NCBI GenBank assembly: GCA_015234115.1
Contig: JADFWP010000028.1
Location: 1 to 34,649, forward strand
DNA: 34,649 bases
DNA from: Magnetococcales bacterium
Lineage (GTDB): Bacteria; Pseudomonadota; Magnetococcia; Magnetococcales; Magnetaquicoccaceae
Direction: 5' to 3'
Shown in pieces: positions 1-8,125 of this stretch. The notes beneath the pieces are model-generated. The model did no database searches and had not been told where the DNA came from. It was given only the letters and a program-made list of their open reading frames with translations. A program made the position numbers and the translations under genes. Within the stretch, counting starts at the first letter, position 1, and the number at the start of each line of letters is the position of its first letter.

Positions 1-55
1 AGTCAAAACCCTGGGGGAGGAATCCCCCAGACCCCTTCTTTTCTTTCAATGGTTT
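1..55. repeat. Partial copy of interspersed inverted-repeat element (copy 1)
   Basis: This is one arm of the element found also at 5001-5279, 7222-7369, 23167-23365 and 34529-34649. It contains the hairpin core CTGGGGGAGGAATCCCCCAG and ends in the terminal motif TTTCAATGGTTT at about 44-55. The other arm lies beyond the window start. It sits 12 bases behind the stop codon of the minus-strand histidine kinase gene, so its hairpin could help end that transcript. Confidence 0.85.
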
Positions 56-67
56 CCAAATAAAATT

Positions 68-1330
68 TCACGGCGCGACGAAACGGATGCGCGCCGTGGT
101 GCCGATCCCCTCCTGACCGGTCAGTTCCAGTGACCAGCCGTAACGGTCGCAAATCCGTTTGACCAGCGTGAGACCAATGCCGGATCCTTCGTGATTGGAG
201 AGATGACGGGGCAGCAGAACATCGGTCTGACGGGTGCGCAGTCCCTGTCCGCTGTCGCGGATGGTCAGGGAGGTGGCATCCTGGGTGATGTCGATGGTGC
301 CCTGGTCGGTATAGGCGAAGGCGTTGCGGATCAGGTTGGAGATGGCGATGAAGATCAGGCCCCGGTCTGCGGTGAGCTTGAGTTCCGGATCGGTCGTGAC
401 CGTCAACCGGATCGGCTTGTTTTTGAGCAGGAAACGATGTTTTTCCACGGCCTCGGTGATGATGCCGGCCACGCGGGCGTGCTCTTCCAGCGACAAGGAG
501 CGCTCTTCGCGGGCCATCAACAGCAAAGCCGATCCCATTTCCGCCATGTCGCGCGCGGCCCGTTCCACCCGCGCCACCCGGTTTTTCTGTTTTTCGGTGA
601 GGGTTTCATCGGCCTGAAGAATTTCCGCCGCACCGAGAATCACCGCCAGCGATGTGCGCAATTCATGGCTCAGATCCGCCGTGAAGGCCCGTTCCCGCTC
701 CATGAAGGCGCGGATGCGCGCCAGATGGAGATCGAATGCATGGGCCAGTTCACCCACCTCGTCCTGGGAGAAATCGTCGGCCAGTCGCAAGGCCCAGACA
801 TCGGGTTGACGATCCTTGACCCGCCGGGCAAGCTCCGTGACCGGAGCGATCACCAGACCCACCAGCCAGAATCCCCCCACTGCCGAGATCAACACGATCA
901 CCAGAATGCTGGTGGCGATCAGGATCAGAAAACGCTGTTCCCGTTTTTGCTGCAACGACGTGTCGTACAGGAAAAAATAGCGCGTCTCCTTGTGATCGGC
1001 CACCGCCACCCGATAGGAGAGTTCCCCGATGGTCAGATCGTGGCGTCCCGGCGCCAGGGTGACGAGATAGGGCGGGAGTTCTCCCAGGTTGGACTCCTTG
1101 TCCAGCACATAGCCGTGCAGGGTGACGGTCTTGGGAGGCAGGGAGTAGGGATTGCGCTCCCGGCGGGCAAAGAAGTCGTCGAGTTCGGCATGGAGGGTTT
1201 CGTCGATCAGCCGCACCCCCAGATCGTGGGTGGCCAACAGCAAAGAAAAGGCCATCAGCATGCCGACCATGGCCCCGAACGCGGCAAAGGCCAGCGAGAC
1301 GCGGGTGCGCAGTTCAAGTTTTTGGCGCAT
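68..1330 (-). CDS. Two-component sensor histidine kinase (HAMP type)
   Basis: Membrane histidine kinase of 420 residues that should sense an envelope signal and phosphorylate the regulator encoded just upstream. Membrane segments lie near residues 10-34 and 135-160 and enclose a sensor region of about 100 residues. A HAMP linker follows. The dimerisation/phosphoacceptor box has SHELRT with His222, and the ATPase domain has the N box (NLIRNAFAYT), DSGQGL and GSGIGLTL. The length is normal for the family. The start codon lies 17 bases inside the end of the regulator gene, so the two are translationally coupled. The signal sensed cannot be told from sequence. The stop is followed within 15 bases by an interspersed repeat. 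Confidence 0.93.
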   Translation of the reverse strand: MRQKLELRTRVSLAFAAFGAMVGMLMAFSLLLATHDLGVRLIDETLHAELDDFFARRERNPYSLPPKTVTLHGYVLDKESNLGELPPYLVTLAPGRHDLTIGELSYRVAVADHKETRYFFLYDTSLQQKREQRFLILIATSILVIVLISAVGGFWLVGLVIAPVTELARRVKDRQPDVWALRLADDFSQDEVGELAHAFDLHLARIRAFMERERAFTADLSHELRTSLAVILGAAEILQADETLTEKQKNRVARVERAARDMAEMGSALLLMAREERSLSLEEHARVAGIITEAVEKHRFLLKNKPIRLTVTTDPELKLTADRGLIFIAISNLIRNAFAYTDQGTIDITQDATSLTIRDSGQGLRTRQTDVLLPRHLSNHEGSGIGLTLVKRICDRYGWSLELTGQEGIGTTARIRFVAP

Positions 1331-2021
1331 CGGGCGGCGCCAGACGATAGCCGATACCGCGCAGGGTATGCAGCAAGGGCAGCGCGCCGGAGCGGGGGGC
1401 GTCGATGGCGGCGCGCAGACTGTGCATGTGCACCCGCAAGGCGTCGCTGTCCGGCGGAGAGTCGCCCCAGACCGCGTGTTCGATCTCCCGCCGCTCGACC
1501 ACGGCCGGTGCGCGGAGCATGAGCAGTTCGAGGATTTTCAGGGGAATGGCAGGCAGTTCCAGGGAGCGCGACCCGCGCCGTGCCTGAAGCGTGTCGAGAT
1601 TGAACTCCAGATCCGCCACCTGAAGAATCCGCTGGGTGAGTCGTCCGCTGGCCCGTTTGGTCAAGGCGAGGATGCGCAGTTCCAGTTCTTTGAGTTCAAA
1701 GGGTTTGACCAGATAATCATCCGCACCGCTGGCGAATCCGGCCACTTTGTCGTCGAGGGTCGTGCGTGCGGTGAGCATGATCACCGGCATGTGCCCACGC
1801 GCCTCGTTGCGCAGTTTGTGGCACAAGGTGATGCCATCCATGCCTGGCAGCATCAGGTCGAGCACCAGAATGTCGTAGGGATTGACCAGGGCCAGATGCA
1901 GGCCGGTGACGCCATCCATGGCCACGTCCACGACATGGCCCTTGTCCTCGAAATAGTCCGCGAGGTTGGCGGCCAGGTCGGCATGGTCTTCGATGAAGAG
2001 AATTCGCAAGGGGGTATGCAT
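1314..2021 (-). CDS. OmpR/PhoB-family response regulator
   Basis: DNA-binding response regulator of 235 residues. The receiver domain (about 1-120) shows the acidic pair ED at 11-12, the phosphoacceptor Asp55 in LVLDLMLPGMDG and the conserved Lys in LVKPF. The C-terminal winged-helix domain ends with the typical LRGIGYRL. I chose the ATG at 2021 because MHTPLRILFIEDHADL is where family homology begins; an in-frame ATG at 2033 is possible. It is the first gene of a pair with the histidine kinase, which it overlaps. An inverted repeat in the divergent upstream region (2107-2137) could be its operator, but that is untested. Confidence 0.93.
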   Translation of the reverse strand: MHTPLRILFIEDHADLAANLADYFEDKGHVVDVAMDGVTGLHLALVNPYDILVLDLMLPGMDGITLCHKLRNEARGHMPVIMLTARTTLDDKVAGFASGADDYLVKPFELKELELRILALTKRASGRLTQRILQVADLEFNLDTLQARRGSRSLELPAIPLKILELLMLRAPAVVERREIEHAVWGDSPPDSDALRVHMHSLRAAIDAPRSGALPLLHTLRGIGYRLAPPDAPKT

Positions 2022-2106
2022 GTCCGGGAGCATAGCCTGATTTGGCAGGCAGGCCAAGCGTCAAAGTACACTTGAATTCAACAAGAATGGCGCATCGTCA
2101 AACGAT

Positions 2107-2137
2107 TTGCGATTATTGAACGGTACGATAATTGCAA
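2107..2137. promoter_or_regulatory. Imperfect inverted repeat, candidate operator
   Basis: TTGCGATTATT at 2107-2117 and GATAATTGCAA at 2127-2137 pair at 9 of 11 positions around a 9-base spacer. It lies in the region between the divergent regulator gene (start 2021) and the J-domain gene (start 2213). Arm size and spacing suit a dimeric DNA-binding protein such as an OmpR-type regulator. I saw no convincing -35/-10 pair that would fix its role. Confidence 0.35.
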
Positions 2138-2212
2138 GCTCTGGTCGCGATCCGGGTAGTCTGTCATGACCGTTTGAAAATTGGCGCAAAATGGGCGCAA
2201 GGTGGGTTGACG

Positions 2213-3640
2213 ATGAATTTTTCCATTCCATGGCGGAACCAGACCACAGAGAGTGTGCGTAACCAGGATGAGGCCGCATTGCCTCCCGGGATGCGGCGGG
2301 TGGAGACCCGGTGCAAAGGGTGTGGCAAGGGGTTGGCGATCCGCTATCCCGAGGCGGCCACCCGCTGGAAGGTGGCCTGCACGGCCTGTTCCCAGCCGAT
2401 TCAGATCGAGCTGGTGGGGGGGCGGAAGTGTCTGGTGTTTCAGATTCAGGGGCGGCGGATCGTGGAGCGGATCGGGTTGACCGATCAGCGGCGACGGTTT
2501 TTCCGGGCCAGGTGCTATTCGTGCGATGAGCCGCTGGTGGTGTCCGAGGCCGAGATCGGGCGGCTGCGGGGATGTCATCGTTGCGGGCTGGAGTATCTGG
2601 TGCGCGAAGAGGGGGAACTGTATTATGAAACCGCCGTGCGCATCAACGACGAGTCCACCACCTATCGGGAGAAGGTGCAGGAGTCTTCGGGGTATGTGGT
2701 CCACAAGAACAGCGCCTTTTTCCTGGAAGAGGAGCGCCCTGTGTCGGGTCGCAGACCCGAGCGGGTGGCGATTCTGGAGCGGGGGTTGCGGGTCGGGGAG
2801 GGCGGGGAGGTGCGCCTGGCCGGGACGCAAGGCGAGCTGACTGCGGTTGCGCAGGAACGGGACCGGTTGCGGGCCGAGCGGGATCTGTTGAAAAACAGGC
2901 TTCAGGGGCATGACGAGGCGATGCGCACTCTGGACGAGGCGATGACCAGACGTGCGCAACTGGAGAGCCGCGTGGGGGAATTGGAGGGGGCGTTGCAGCG
3001 GGCCGAGGAGGCGCGGGAGGGGTTGCGCGGCGAGCGGGAGCGGTTGCGTGTCGCCTTGCAGGGGAGTGAGGCGCAGGTGGTGCGCATGGGGGAGGCCTTG
3101 CGTCAGGCCCAGGAGGAGCGCAAAGGATGGGAGGTCCGTTTGTTGGCCGGTCGGGAGGCGGTGGTGCGTCTGGAAGAGCGGTTGGCGCGGCTCGATCCGG
3201 TGGGCAGCGGGGCTGCGGTGCGGGTGCGGGAGTTGGAGGCGGAAAACGGTCGGTTGCTGGCGCGGATCGCCGAGGTCGAACAGGCTCTGGAGCAGGCGCG
3301 GGCATCGGCAGCGGAATCCGCAAGCGAACCGGCCTGGAGGCGCATCTCTTTGACCGAAGAGGGGAGCGGTTCCGGGGAGGGGGAGGATTGGTACTGCGAG
3401 GAGGGCAGCGACAGCGGGATTGCGGCGGATAATGAAATCGGTCGGGCGCGGCGGTTGTTGGGGATTCAGGGGCAACCCACGGCAGCGCGCATCAAGAGCG
3501 CCTTCCGGCGTCGGGTCAAGCGGTATCATCCGGACATGGTTTCCGCGCTGGGACTGGAGTTGCGCGAGTTGGCCCACCGCAAGATGCAGGAGATCAACCG
3601 GGCTTATGGCCTTTTGATGAAAGAATACGGGCATGGGTAA
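2213..3640 (+). CDS. J-domain protein with N-terminal zinc-ribbon motifs and coiled coil
   Basis: Predicted cytoplasmic protein of 475 residues with an unusual layout. The N-terminal ~140 residues carry four CxxC pairs (CKGC, CTAC, CYSC, CHRC), which suggests two zinc ribbons. Residues ~190-370 are a long charged coiled coil rich in Glu, Arg, Leu and Ala. A J domain closes the protein, with the diagnostic HPD at 439-441 followed by INRAYGLL. J domains stimulate DnaK-type ATPases, so this may recruit Hsp70 to a target held by the coiled coil or ribbons; the target is unknown. ATG 2213 is preferred over the earlier frame start at 2132 because AAGGTGGG precedes it. Its end overlaps the TPR-SPOR gene by 8 bases, which implies co-expression. 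Confidence 0.8.
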   Translation: MNFSIPWRNQTTESVRNQDEAALPPGMRRVETRCKGCGKGLAIRYPEAATRWKVACTACSQPIQIELVGGRKCLVFQIQGRRIVERIGLTDQRRRFFRARCYSCDEPLVVSEAEIGRLRGCHRCGLEYLVREEGELYYETAVRINDESTTYREKVQESSGYVVHKNSAFFLEEERPVSGRRPERVAILERGLRVGEGGEVRLAGTQGELTAVAQERDRLRAERDLLKNRLQGHDEAMRTLDEAMTRRAQLESRVGELEGALQRAEEAREGLRGERERLRVALQGSEAQVVRMGEALRQAQEERKGWEVRLLAGREAVVRLEERLARLDPVGSGAAVRVRELEAENGRLLARIAEVEQALEQARASAAESASEPAWRRISLTEEGSGSGEGEDWYCEEGSDSGIAADNEIGRARRLLGIQGQPTAARIKSAFRRRVKRYHPDMVSALGLELRELAHRKMQEINRAYGLLMKEYGHG

Positions 3641-5009
3641 GCGCATCGGGATCGGGTTGTTGTGGGTATGCTGGATCGGCTGGGTGGGGAGCGCGGTTGC
3701 GGCTGCGGTCGATCCTTTGGAGTCGGGACGGGCGTTGTTGCGTGTTCGGGAGTACGGGCGCGCGGCAGAGGCGTTCGCCGTAGTGTTGCAGGGGCGGGAT
3801 GGGGGCGGGGAGTCGCGTCTCGGTGCCTGGGAAGGGCAGTGCGAGGCCATGACCCGGCAGGCGTTGGCGGATTCCGGTGGCGGGTTGGCAACGCGGGCTG
3901 TCGGGGTTTGTTCCGAGGGGATCCGTCAGGGGGCCGGGTCAGCCATCTTGTGGCGTTGGCGCGGTTTGGCGCGTCTGGTGGCCGGGCAGGCGGATCAGGC
4001 ATTGATCAATCTCAATCACGCCTTGCGGTTGACCCCGGAGGATGCCCGTCTGTTGCGGGATCGCGGGGTGGTGTTGCTGGGTTTGGGGCGCATGGCCGAG
4101 GCCGAGGGGGATTTTCAGCGTGCCATCCGGCTGGATCCGGATCAGGCATGGCATTTTTTCAATCAGGGAATGGTTCTGGCGCGCACCGGCAAGGTGACGG
4201 AGGCGGCTGCGGCCTGGCGTGGTTTCGTGCGGCTGCGCGGGGAGGGGGGCCGGGAGTGGTTGGCCGGCATGGTGCGGCGTGATCCGGAGTTGCGGCGGGC
4301 CTTCGAGGCGGTGGAGTCGGCCCGTGAGGAGGGGAACGTTGCTGTGGCACGGGTGGAATCATCGGCTCCAGCCGCTTCGGATCCGGTAGTGCCCGTGGTC
4401 GCTGTCCCGGCGGCGGTGGAGAAGAAGCCTGCGCCTGCGGTTGCTGCCCCGGCGGCGGTGGAGAAGAAGCCTGAGCCTGCGGTCGCTGCCCCGGCGGTGG
4501 AGAAGAAGCCTGATGCGGTCGCTGCCCCGGCGGTGGCAGAGAAGAAGCCTGCGCCTGCGGTCGCTGCCCCGGCGGTGGAGAAGAAGCCTGATGCGGTTGC
4601 TGCCCCGGCGGCGGTGGAGAAGAAGCCTGCGCCTGCGGTTGCTGCCCCGGCAGTGGAGAAGAAGCCCGCGCCTGTGGTCGCCGCTCCGGCGGTGGAGAAG
4701 AAGCCCGCGCCGGTGGTTCCGGCAGCACAACCGGCGGCGGCTGTCTCGGCCAAAGGGGGGGAGACGGGGTTTGAGTTTCGTTTGGGATCGTTCCAGGATC
4801 GCGGGAATCTCGATGCCACGCGCCGCGCCTTGGATGGTTTGGGCTGGACGGTTCGTGAAGAGCAGGTCACGGTTGGGGAGCGTCATTTCCTGCGGCTGGT
4901 GGCCGGGCCGTTTGCGACCGAGGCCGAAGCGCGCACGGCCCTGGAGCGGGCGGCCAAATTGCCTGGAGTGCATCCCGAGGCGGTGCGGGCGGCGACTCCC
5001 AATCATTGA
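3633..5009 (+). CDS. Secreted TPR and SPOR domain protein
   Basis: Envelope protein of 458 residues. A signal peptide (about 1-24, ending VGSAVAA) leads into TPR-like helices at about 30-220, including ALINLNHALRLTPEDARLL and AEGDFQRAIRLDPDQAW. Residues ~240-370 are a low-complexity linker with eight EKKP-containing repeats. The C-terminal ~80 residues form a SPOR domain (FEFRLGSFQDRGN, then LRLVAGPFATEAEA). SPOR domains bind denuded septal peptidoglycan, so a role at the division site or in wall remodelling is likely. The start overlaps the J-domain gene. The last residues, Asn-His-stop, come from the edge of an interspersed repeat, so the original C terminus may have differed slightly. Confidence 0.85.
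   Translation: MGKRIGIGLLWVCWIGWVGSAVAAAVDPLESGRALLRVREYGRAAEAFAVVLQGRDGGGESRLGAWEGQCEAMTRQALADSGGGLATRAVGVCSEGIRQGAGSAILWRWRGLARLVAGQADQALINLNHALRLTPEDARLLRDRGVVLLGLGRMAEAEGDFQRAIRLDPDQAWHFFNQGMVLARTGKVTEAAAAWRGFVRLRGEGGREWLAGMVRRDPELRRAFEAVESAREEGNVAVARVESSAPAASDPVVPVVAVPAAVEKKPAPAVAAPAAVEKKPEPAVAAPAVEKKPDAVAAPAVAEKKPAPAVAAPAVEKKPDAVAAPAAVEKKPAPAVAAPAVEKKPAPVVAAPAVEKKPAPVVPAAQPAAAVSAKGGETGFEFRLGSFQDRGNLDATRRALDGLGWTVREEQVTVGERHFLRLVAGPFATEAEARTALERAAKLPGVHPEAVRAATPNH
4415..4722 (+). repeat. In-frame minisatellite encoding EKKP/VAAPA repeats
   Basis: About eight tandem units of roughly 36-45 bases, each containing GTGGAGAAGAAGCC, code for VEKKPAPAVAAPA variants in the linker of the TPR-SPOR protein. 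Unit length varies in multiples of three (EKKPAP and EKKPDA forms), so copy-number change would keep the frame. The array probably acts as a flexible, extended spacer across the periplasm. Confidence 0.85.
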
Positions 5010-5279
5010 AAGGAAAGCGGGGGTCTGGGGGATTCTTTCTCCAGGGTTTTGACTCTAAACAAAAAATTTTTAGGAATGTTTTGCTTTTAAATCGCGATCA
5101 TTTCTGGATTATGAGTTTTTGGCTCAAAGGCGTCGCCTGCGGCAAAGCGCGCCAAAGACCAAAGTCCCAAGGGTTTCGCCCCTGGACCCCACTGACGAAT
5201 CGCATATCTCGAACTGGGCGAGGTTTAAAGTCGAAATCCTGGGGGAGGAATCTCTCAGACCCCCGTTTTTCTTTCAAAA
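5001..5279. repeat. Interspersed inverted-repeat element (copy 2), long and degenerate
   Basis: The left arm (5001-5060) begins AATCATTGAAAGG and carries GGTCTGGGGGATTC and GGGTTTTGACTC. The right arm (5223-5279) is the inverted counterpart, ending CCCGTTTTTCTTTCAAAA. The arms are separated by about 160 bases of unrelated sequence, which includes a second short repeat motif (5181-5196). The left edge contains the TGA stop codon of the TPR-SPOR gene. I see no gene between 5010 and 5327. Confidence 0.75.
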
Positions 5280-5327
5280 GTGTGTGTCTCACAAATACAT
5301 TGTTGAGTCGAAAAAGGTGGATTGATC

Positions 5328-5540
5328 ATGCTGTCAACATCGTTGTACAACTCTGCCAAGGTGTATGCGTTAATCATCCTGATAGCGATTCTGTTGTATT
5401 ATCTGATCATCTCGATAATCAGAAAAAGAAATACAGTTCAGACTGAAGAGCCTGTAAAGGTGCAAACCGTCCAGAATCCTCCATCACACACACTGCAACA
5501 AAGAAAAAAGGTGCAAAGACAAAGACAATCATCCAATTGA
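5328..5540 (+). CDS. Small single-pass membrane protein, hypothetical
   Basis: A 70-residue protein of unknown function. One hydrophobic helix (about residues 12-33, rich in Ile and Leu) is followed by Arg-Lys-Arg and a polar, basic Gln-rich tail, so the tail is probably cytoplasmic. ATG 5328 is preferred over TTG 5322 because AAGGTGG lies just upstream. The gene is AT-rich compared with its neighbours and is isolated between repeat material, which may mean acquired DNA. I do not recognise a family. The ribosome-binding site and clean helix are the main support for it being real. Confidence 0.5.
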   Translation: MLSTSLYNSAKVYALIILIAILLYYLIISIIRKRNTVQTEEPVKVQTVQNPPSHTLQQRKKVQRQRQSSN

Positions 5541-5543
5541 TGT

Positions 5544-5916
5544 CATTGGCTGCGTTCTTGGTCAGCGCAACTTGTCAGTGGGGTCCAGGGTGCAGGTCTT
5601 GGGCGTTGCGCCTTTGCGCGGTTTCAAAATACGTTCCATGCCACAACAGGCAAACATTCCCACGCAGCAAACAGCACGGTTGCATTGCCGTTTCGGGGCC
5701 ATGCACGATCCGCAGCACCAGAACCCGCGAAAGCGACACGGGTTGACTCGGGCAGTCATCGGGGATATATAGAACAAGCACTGAAGATGATGCCAAATCC
5801 GTTTGACGGCACCCAGAAAAGAACTTTATAGATTGTTATAAAGCATAAAGATCATGAAAAAAACGGCAGCAAAGGGCGCAGACGGTTACAAGGATTTTCA
5901 ATCGGAGCATGCATCA
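5544..5916. other. Gene-poor stretch with degenerate repeat traces
   Basis: I find no credible gene in this ~370-base stretch. Short frames on both strands are rich in Cys, Arg and Pro, lack ribosome-binding sites and look like noise. GTCAGTGGGGTCCAGG at 5574-5589 is the exact reverse complement of 5181-5196, so a second degraded repeat family may be present. The last ~60 bases are AT-rich and probably hold the mltA promoter, but I could not pick a convincing -35/-10 pair. Confidence 0.5.
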
Positions 5917-7215
5917 ATGCGTTTTGTTCTTCTGTTCCCGCTTCTCCTCGTCTTTTTCCTGACCGCCTGTCAACCCACCCCTGCACCGCCCACGCCAGAG
6001 CCACCGAAAACCACCGAAGAGGTGGAACCGGCGGCCATCGACCCGACCCCCACCAACAGCGTTCGGGAGGTGCCCTGGTCTGACGTGCCGCCTGAACTGT
6101 TCCAGGATGGACAGATCCAGGCCTGGGCCGATGCCCTGATGAACAGCGCCACCTACTACCGGCGCGTTCCTGCGGAGACGCCTTTCACTTTCGGAGCCAC
6201 GCAGGTCACTGCGGCCCAGATGCACCAGGCCACCCGCGAGTTGGCGGAATTGGCCCGTCTCAACGACCCGGCCAAACTGCAACAGACTTTGCAGAAACGG
6301 TTCCGGCTGTTTCGTTCAATTGGTGGCAATTCCAAGGGCAACGTACTGGTGACCGGCTATTACGAACCGTTGTTGCACGGTTCGCTGACCCGTTCCAAGC
6401 GTTATTTTTATCCCATTTACCGCCTGCCGCCCGAAGGAAAGAAGGGAAAAGCGCCGCGTTATGCCAGTCGCGAGCAGATCGATGCGCCATTTTTCGCGCC
6501 GCCTGCTCCGGAGCCATCCAAAAGCAGTCCACCCCAGAAGAGCGGCAAAGGCGCGAAAAAATCCAAGAAGGCCAAGGCACCCAAAAAGGTGGAAAGCGCA
6601 TTGGCCAATCAGGGGTTGGAGTTGGTCTGGGTGGACAATGTGATCGATGCCTTTTTCCTGCACATTCAAGGATCCGGGCGGGTCCAACTGGACAACGGAC
6701 AGATGATGCGGATCGGATACCATGGCACCAATGGCAAACCCTATCAGGCCATTGGGCGCATTCTGATCGATGAGGGCAAAATTCCCCATCAGGAGATGAC
6801 CATGCCACGTCTCAGGCAATGGCTGATGGACAATCCCAAAGAGGTCAAACGGATCTTTTTTGCCAATCCTTCGTATGTCTATTTTCGCGTGCAGTCCGAG
6901 GATGCGGTGGGCAACATCAATGTTCCCCTCACCAAGGAGCGTTCGATTGCCACCGATCATCGACTTTTTCCCAAAGGGGCGCCGGGCGTGTTGATGACCA
7001 CCCTGCCCGAGTTCGCGGCCGATGGCAAGACCGTGGCCAAATGGAATCCGGATGTGCGGTTTATCGTCAATCAGGATACGGGTGGAGCGATTCGGGGGGC
7101 GGGGCGTGTGGATATGTTCTTCGGATTCGGGCCAGGGGTGGAAAACCGGGCTGGTGTGATGAAACAGAACGGTTCACGACTCTACTTCATCGCCCCGCGC
7201 ACCGATCTGCGGTGA
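5917..7215 (+). CDS. mltA: Membrane-bound lytic murein transglycosylase A (lipoprotein)
   Basis: Outer-membrane lipoprotein that cleaves the MurNAc-GlcNAc bond of peptidoglycan to give 1,6-anhydro products. The mature protein starts at the Cys of the lipobox LTAC, after a hydrophobic signal beginning MRFVLLFPLLLVFFL. A Pro-rich tether follows. The MltA domain includes VTGYYEPLLHGS, and the C-terminal 3D domain has NQDTGGAIRGAGRVDMFFG, containing the Asp residues that form the family's active site. A Lys/Pro/Ser-rich insert of about 35 residues (PSKSSPPQKSGKGAKKS region) interrupts the middle domain and may bind acidic wall polymers. I chose ATG 5917 over 5854 because it begins the signal peptide and follows GGAG. 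432 residues. Confidence 0.92.
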   Translation: MRFVLLFPLLLVFFLTACQPTPAPPTPEPPKTTEEVEPAAIDPTPTNSVREVPWSDVPPELFQDGQIQAWADALMNSATYYRRVPAETPFTFGATQVTAAQMHQATRELAELARLNDPAKLQQTLQKRFRLFRSIGGNSKGNVLVTGYYEPLLHGSLTRSKRYFYPIYRLPPEGKKGKAPRYASREQIDAPFFAPPAPEPSKSSPPQKSGKGAKKSKKAKAPKKVESALANQGLELVWVDNVIDAFFLHIQGSGRVQLDNGQMMRIGYHGTNGKPYQAIGRILIDEGKIPHQEMTMPRLRQWLMDNPKEVKRIFFANPSYVYFRVQSEDAVGNINVPLTKERSIATDHRLFPKGAPGVLMTTLPEFAADGKTVAKWNPDVRFIVNQDTGGAIRGAGRVDMFFGFGPGVENRAGVMKQNGSRLYFIAPRTDLR

Positions 7216-7221
7216 ACCGGA

Positions 7222-7369
7222 TCAAACCATTGAAAGAAAAGAAGGGGTCTGGGGGATTCTTCCTCCAGGGTTTTGACTTTAAACAAAACAATTTAAAATT
7301 TTTTTGTTTAAAGTCAAAACCCTGGGGGAAGAATTCCCCAGACCCCCGCTTTTTTTTTCAATGGTTTGA
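7222..7369. repeat. Complete inverted-repeat (MITE-like) element (copy 3)
   Basis: This is the clearest copy, about 148 bases. Perfect terminal inverted repeats TCAAACCATTGAAA and TTTCAATGGTTTGA bound two arms of about 62 bases, each with a GTCTGGGG hairpin core and a TTTTGACTTTAAAC box, around an AT-rich centre near 7283-7303. It fills the gap between two convergent genes (mltA and the nuclease). The G+C hairpins next to T runs could make it a two-way terminator. It carries no transposase. Confidence 0.88.
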
Positions 7370-7393
7370 CCGAACCGACTCTCTGTGTCTGGA

Positions 7394-7942
7394 TCACTCC
7401 TCGGATTTGCCCCAGTCATAGAGCGTTTCGCTTTGCTTGCGAAATTCCCACGGCGGCTCGAAACGACTCTTCCAGATTCCGACCCGATCTTTTTTGGCCT
7501 TTTCCTCCAGGGGAAGATAACGCTCACCGGTTTTCGGATCGGCCAAGGCCCAGCCGTGGGCGACCAGCCATGTGGCCAGATCTTCCTGCCCCACACGGCA
7601 CACCCCAAAGGTGCGATCCTGTTCAGTGGTTGCCAGCGCCGTGCAGAGCACGGGCCGATTGTTGATCCATTGGCTTAAAGCCTGCTGGGCCGCCGTGCCG
7701 CAAAACCACCAACGTTTCTCTTCGACAATGCAGGTCTGGGAAGGCTCGGGGGCATCCACTCCACGCACATGCACCCGCACCTGGGCATCGAAACGGGGAT
7801 TCCGGTAAGGGCGTTGATCCTCGATATCCAGAATATCCCCGGCCAAGACCCGCGCCGGACCTTCCACCTGATACGGCGTGGTGGTCTCTGCCCACGCAAC
7901 CGAGGCGAACCAGGGAAGCACCATCCAAACAGACCAGATCAT
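7394..7942 (-). CDS. Secreted thermonuclease-like (SNase-fold) protein
   Basis: Probable exported nuclease of 182 residues with the staphylococcal nuclease fold. A signal peptide ends FASVAWA before ETTTP. Family hallmarks are VRVRGVDAPE-like sequence (seen as VRVHVRGVDAPEPSQ), then DRTFGVCRVG, LATWLVAHGWALAD and a late EEKAKKDRVGIW. Start ATG 7942 is chosen because GGAG lies nine bases upstream; ATG 7957 is an alternative in the same frame. Four Cys in the mature part suggest periplasmic disulfides. It ends convergent to mltA with a repeat element between. Whether the catalytic Arg/Glu set is complete was not checked by alignment. Confidence 0.82.
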   Translation of the reverse strand: MIWSVWMVLPWFASVAWAETTTPYQVEGPARVLAGDILDIEDQRPYRNPRFDAQVRVHVRGVDAPEPSQTCIVEEKRWWFCGTAAQQALSQWINNRPVLCTALATTEQDRTFGVCRVGQEDLATWLVAHGWALADPKTGERYLPLEEKAKKDRVGIWKSRFEPPWEFRKQSETLYDWGKSEE

Positions 7943-8125
7943 GACACGGGACTCCATATCAAGCCGTACCGATTCCAGGATAGACCAAATCCATACCTCT
8001 GCCCTGGAACGTATAGGAGCGGCACGCAAGAAGCAACCGGATACGGAAAAAGGACTTCCGGAAAATGCCCTCCTGAGCGTATCATGATGGCATGCATCCG
8101 CCCATCCTAGTCTGGAGGCCACCCC

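Noticed and set aside
2078-3850. 590-residue Pro/Leu/His-rich frame on the minus strand
   Set aside because: Antisense to the J-domain gene, whose HPD motif and ribosome site are clear.
5562-5777. 71-residue Cys-rich frame on the minus strand
   Set aside because: No ribosome-binding site, and part of it coincides with a short repeat found at 5181-5196; composition looks like translated noncoding DNA.
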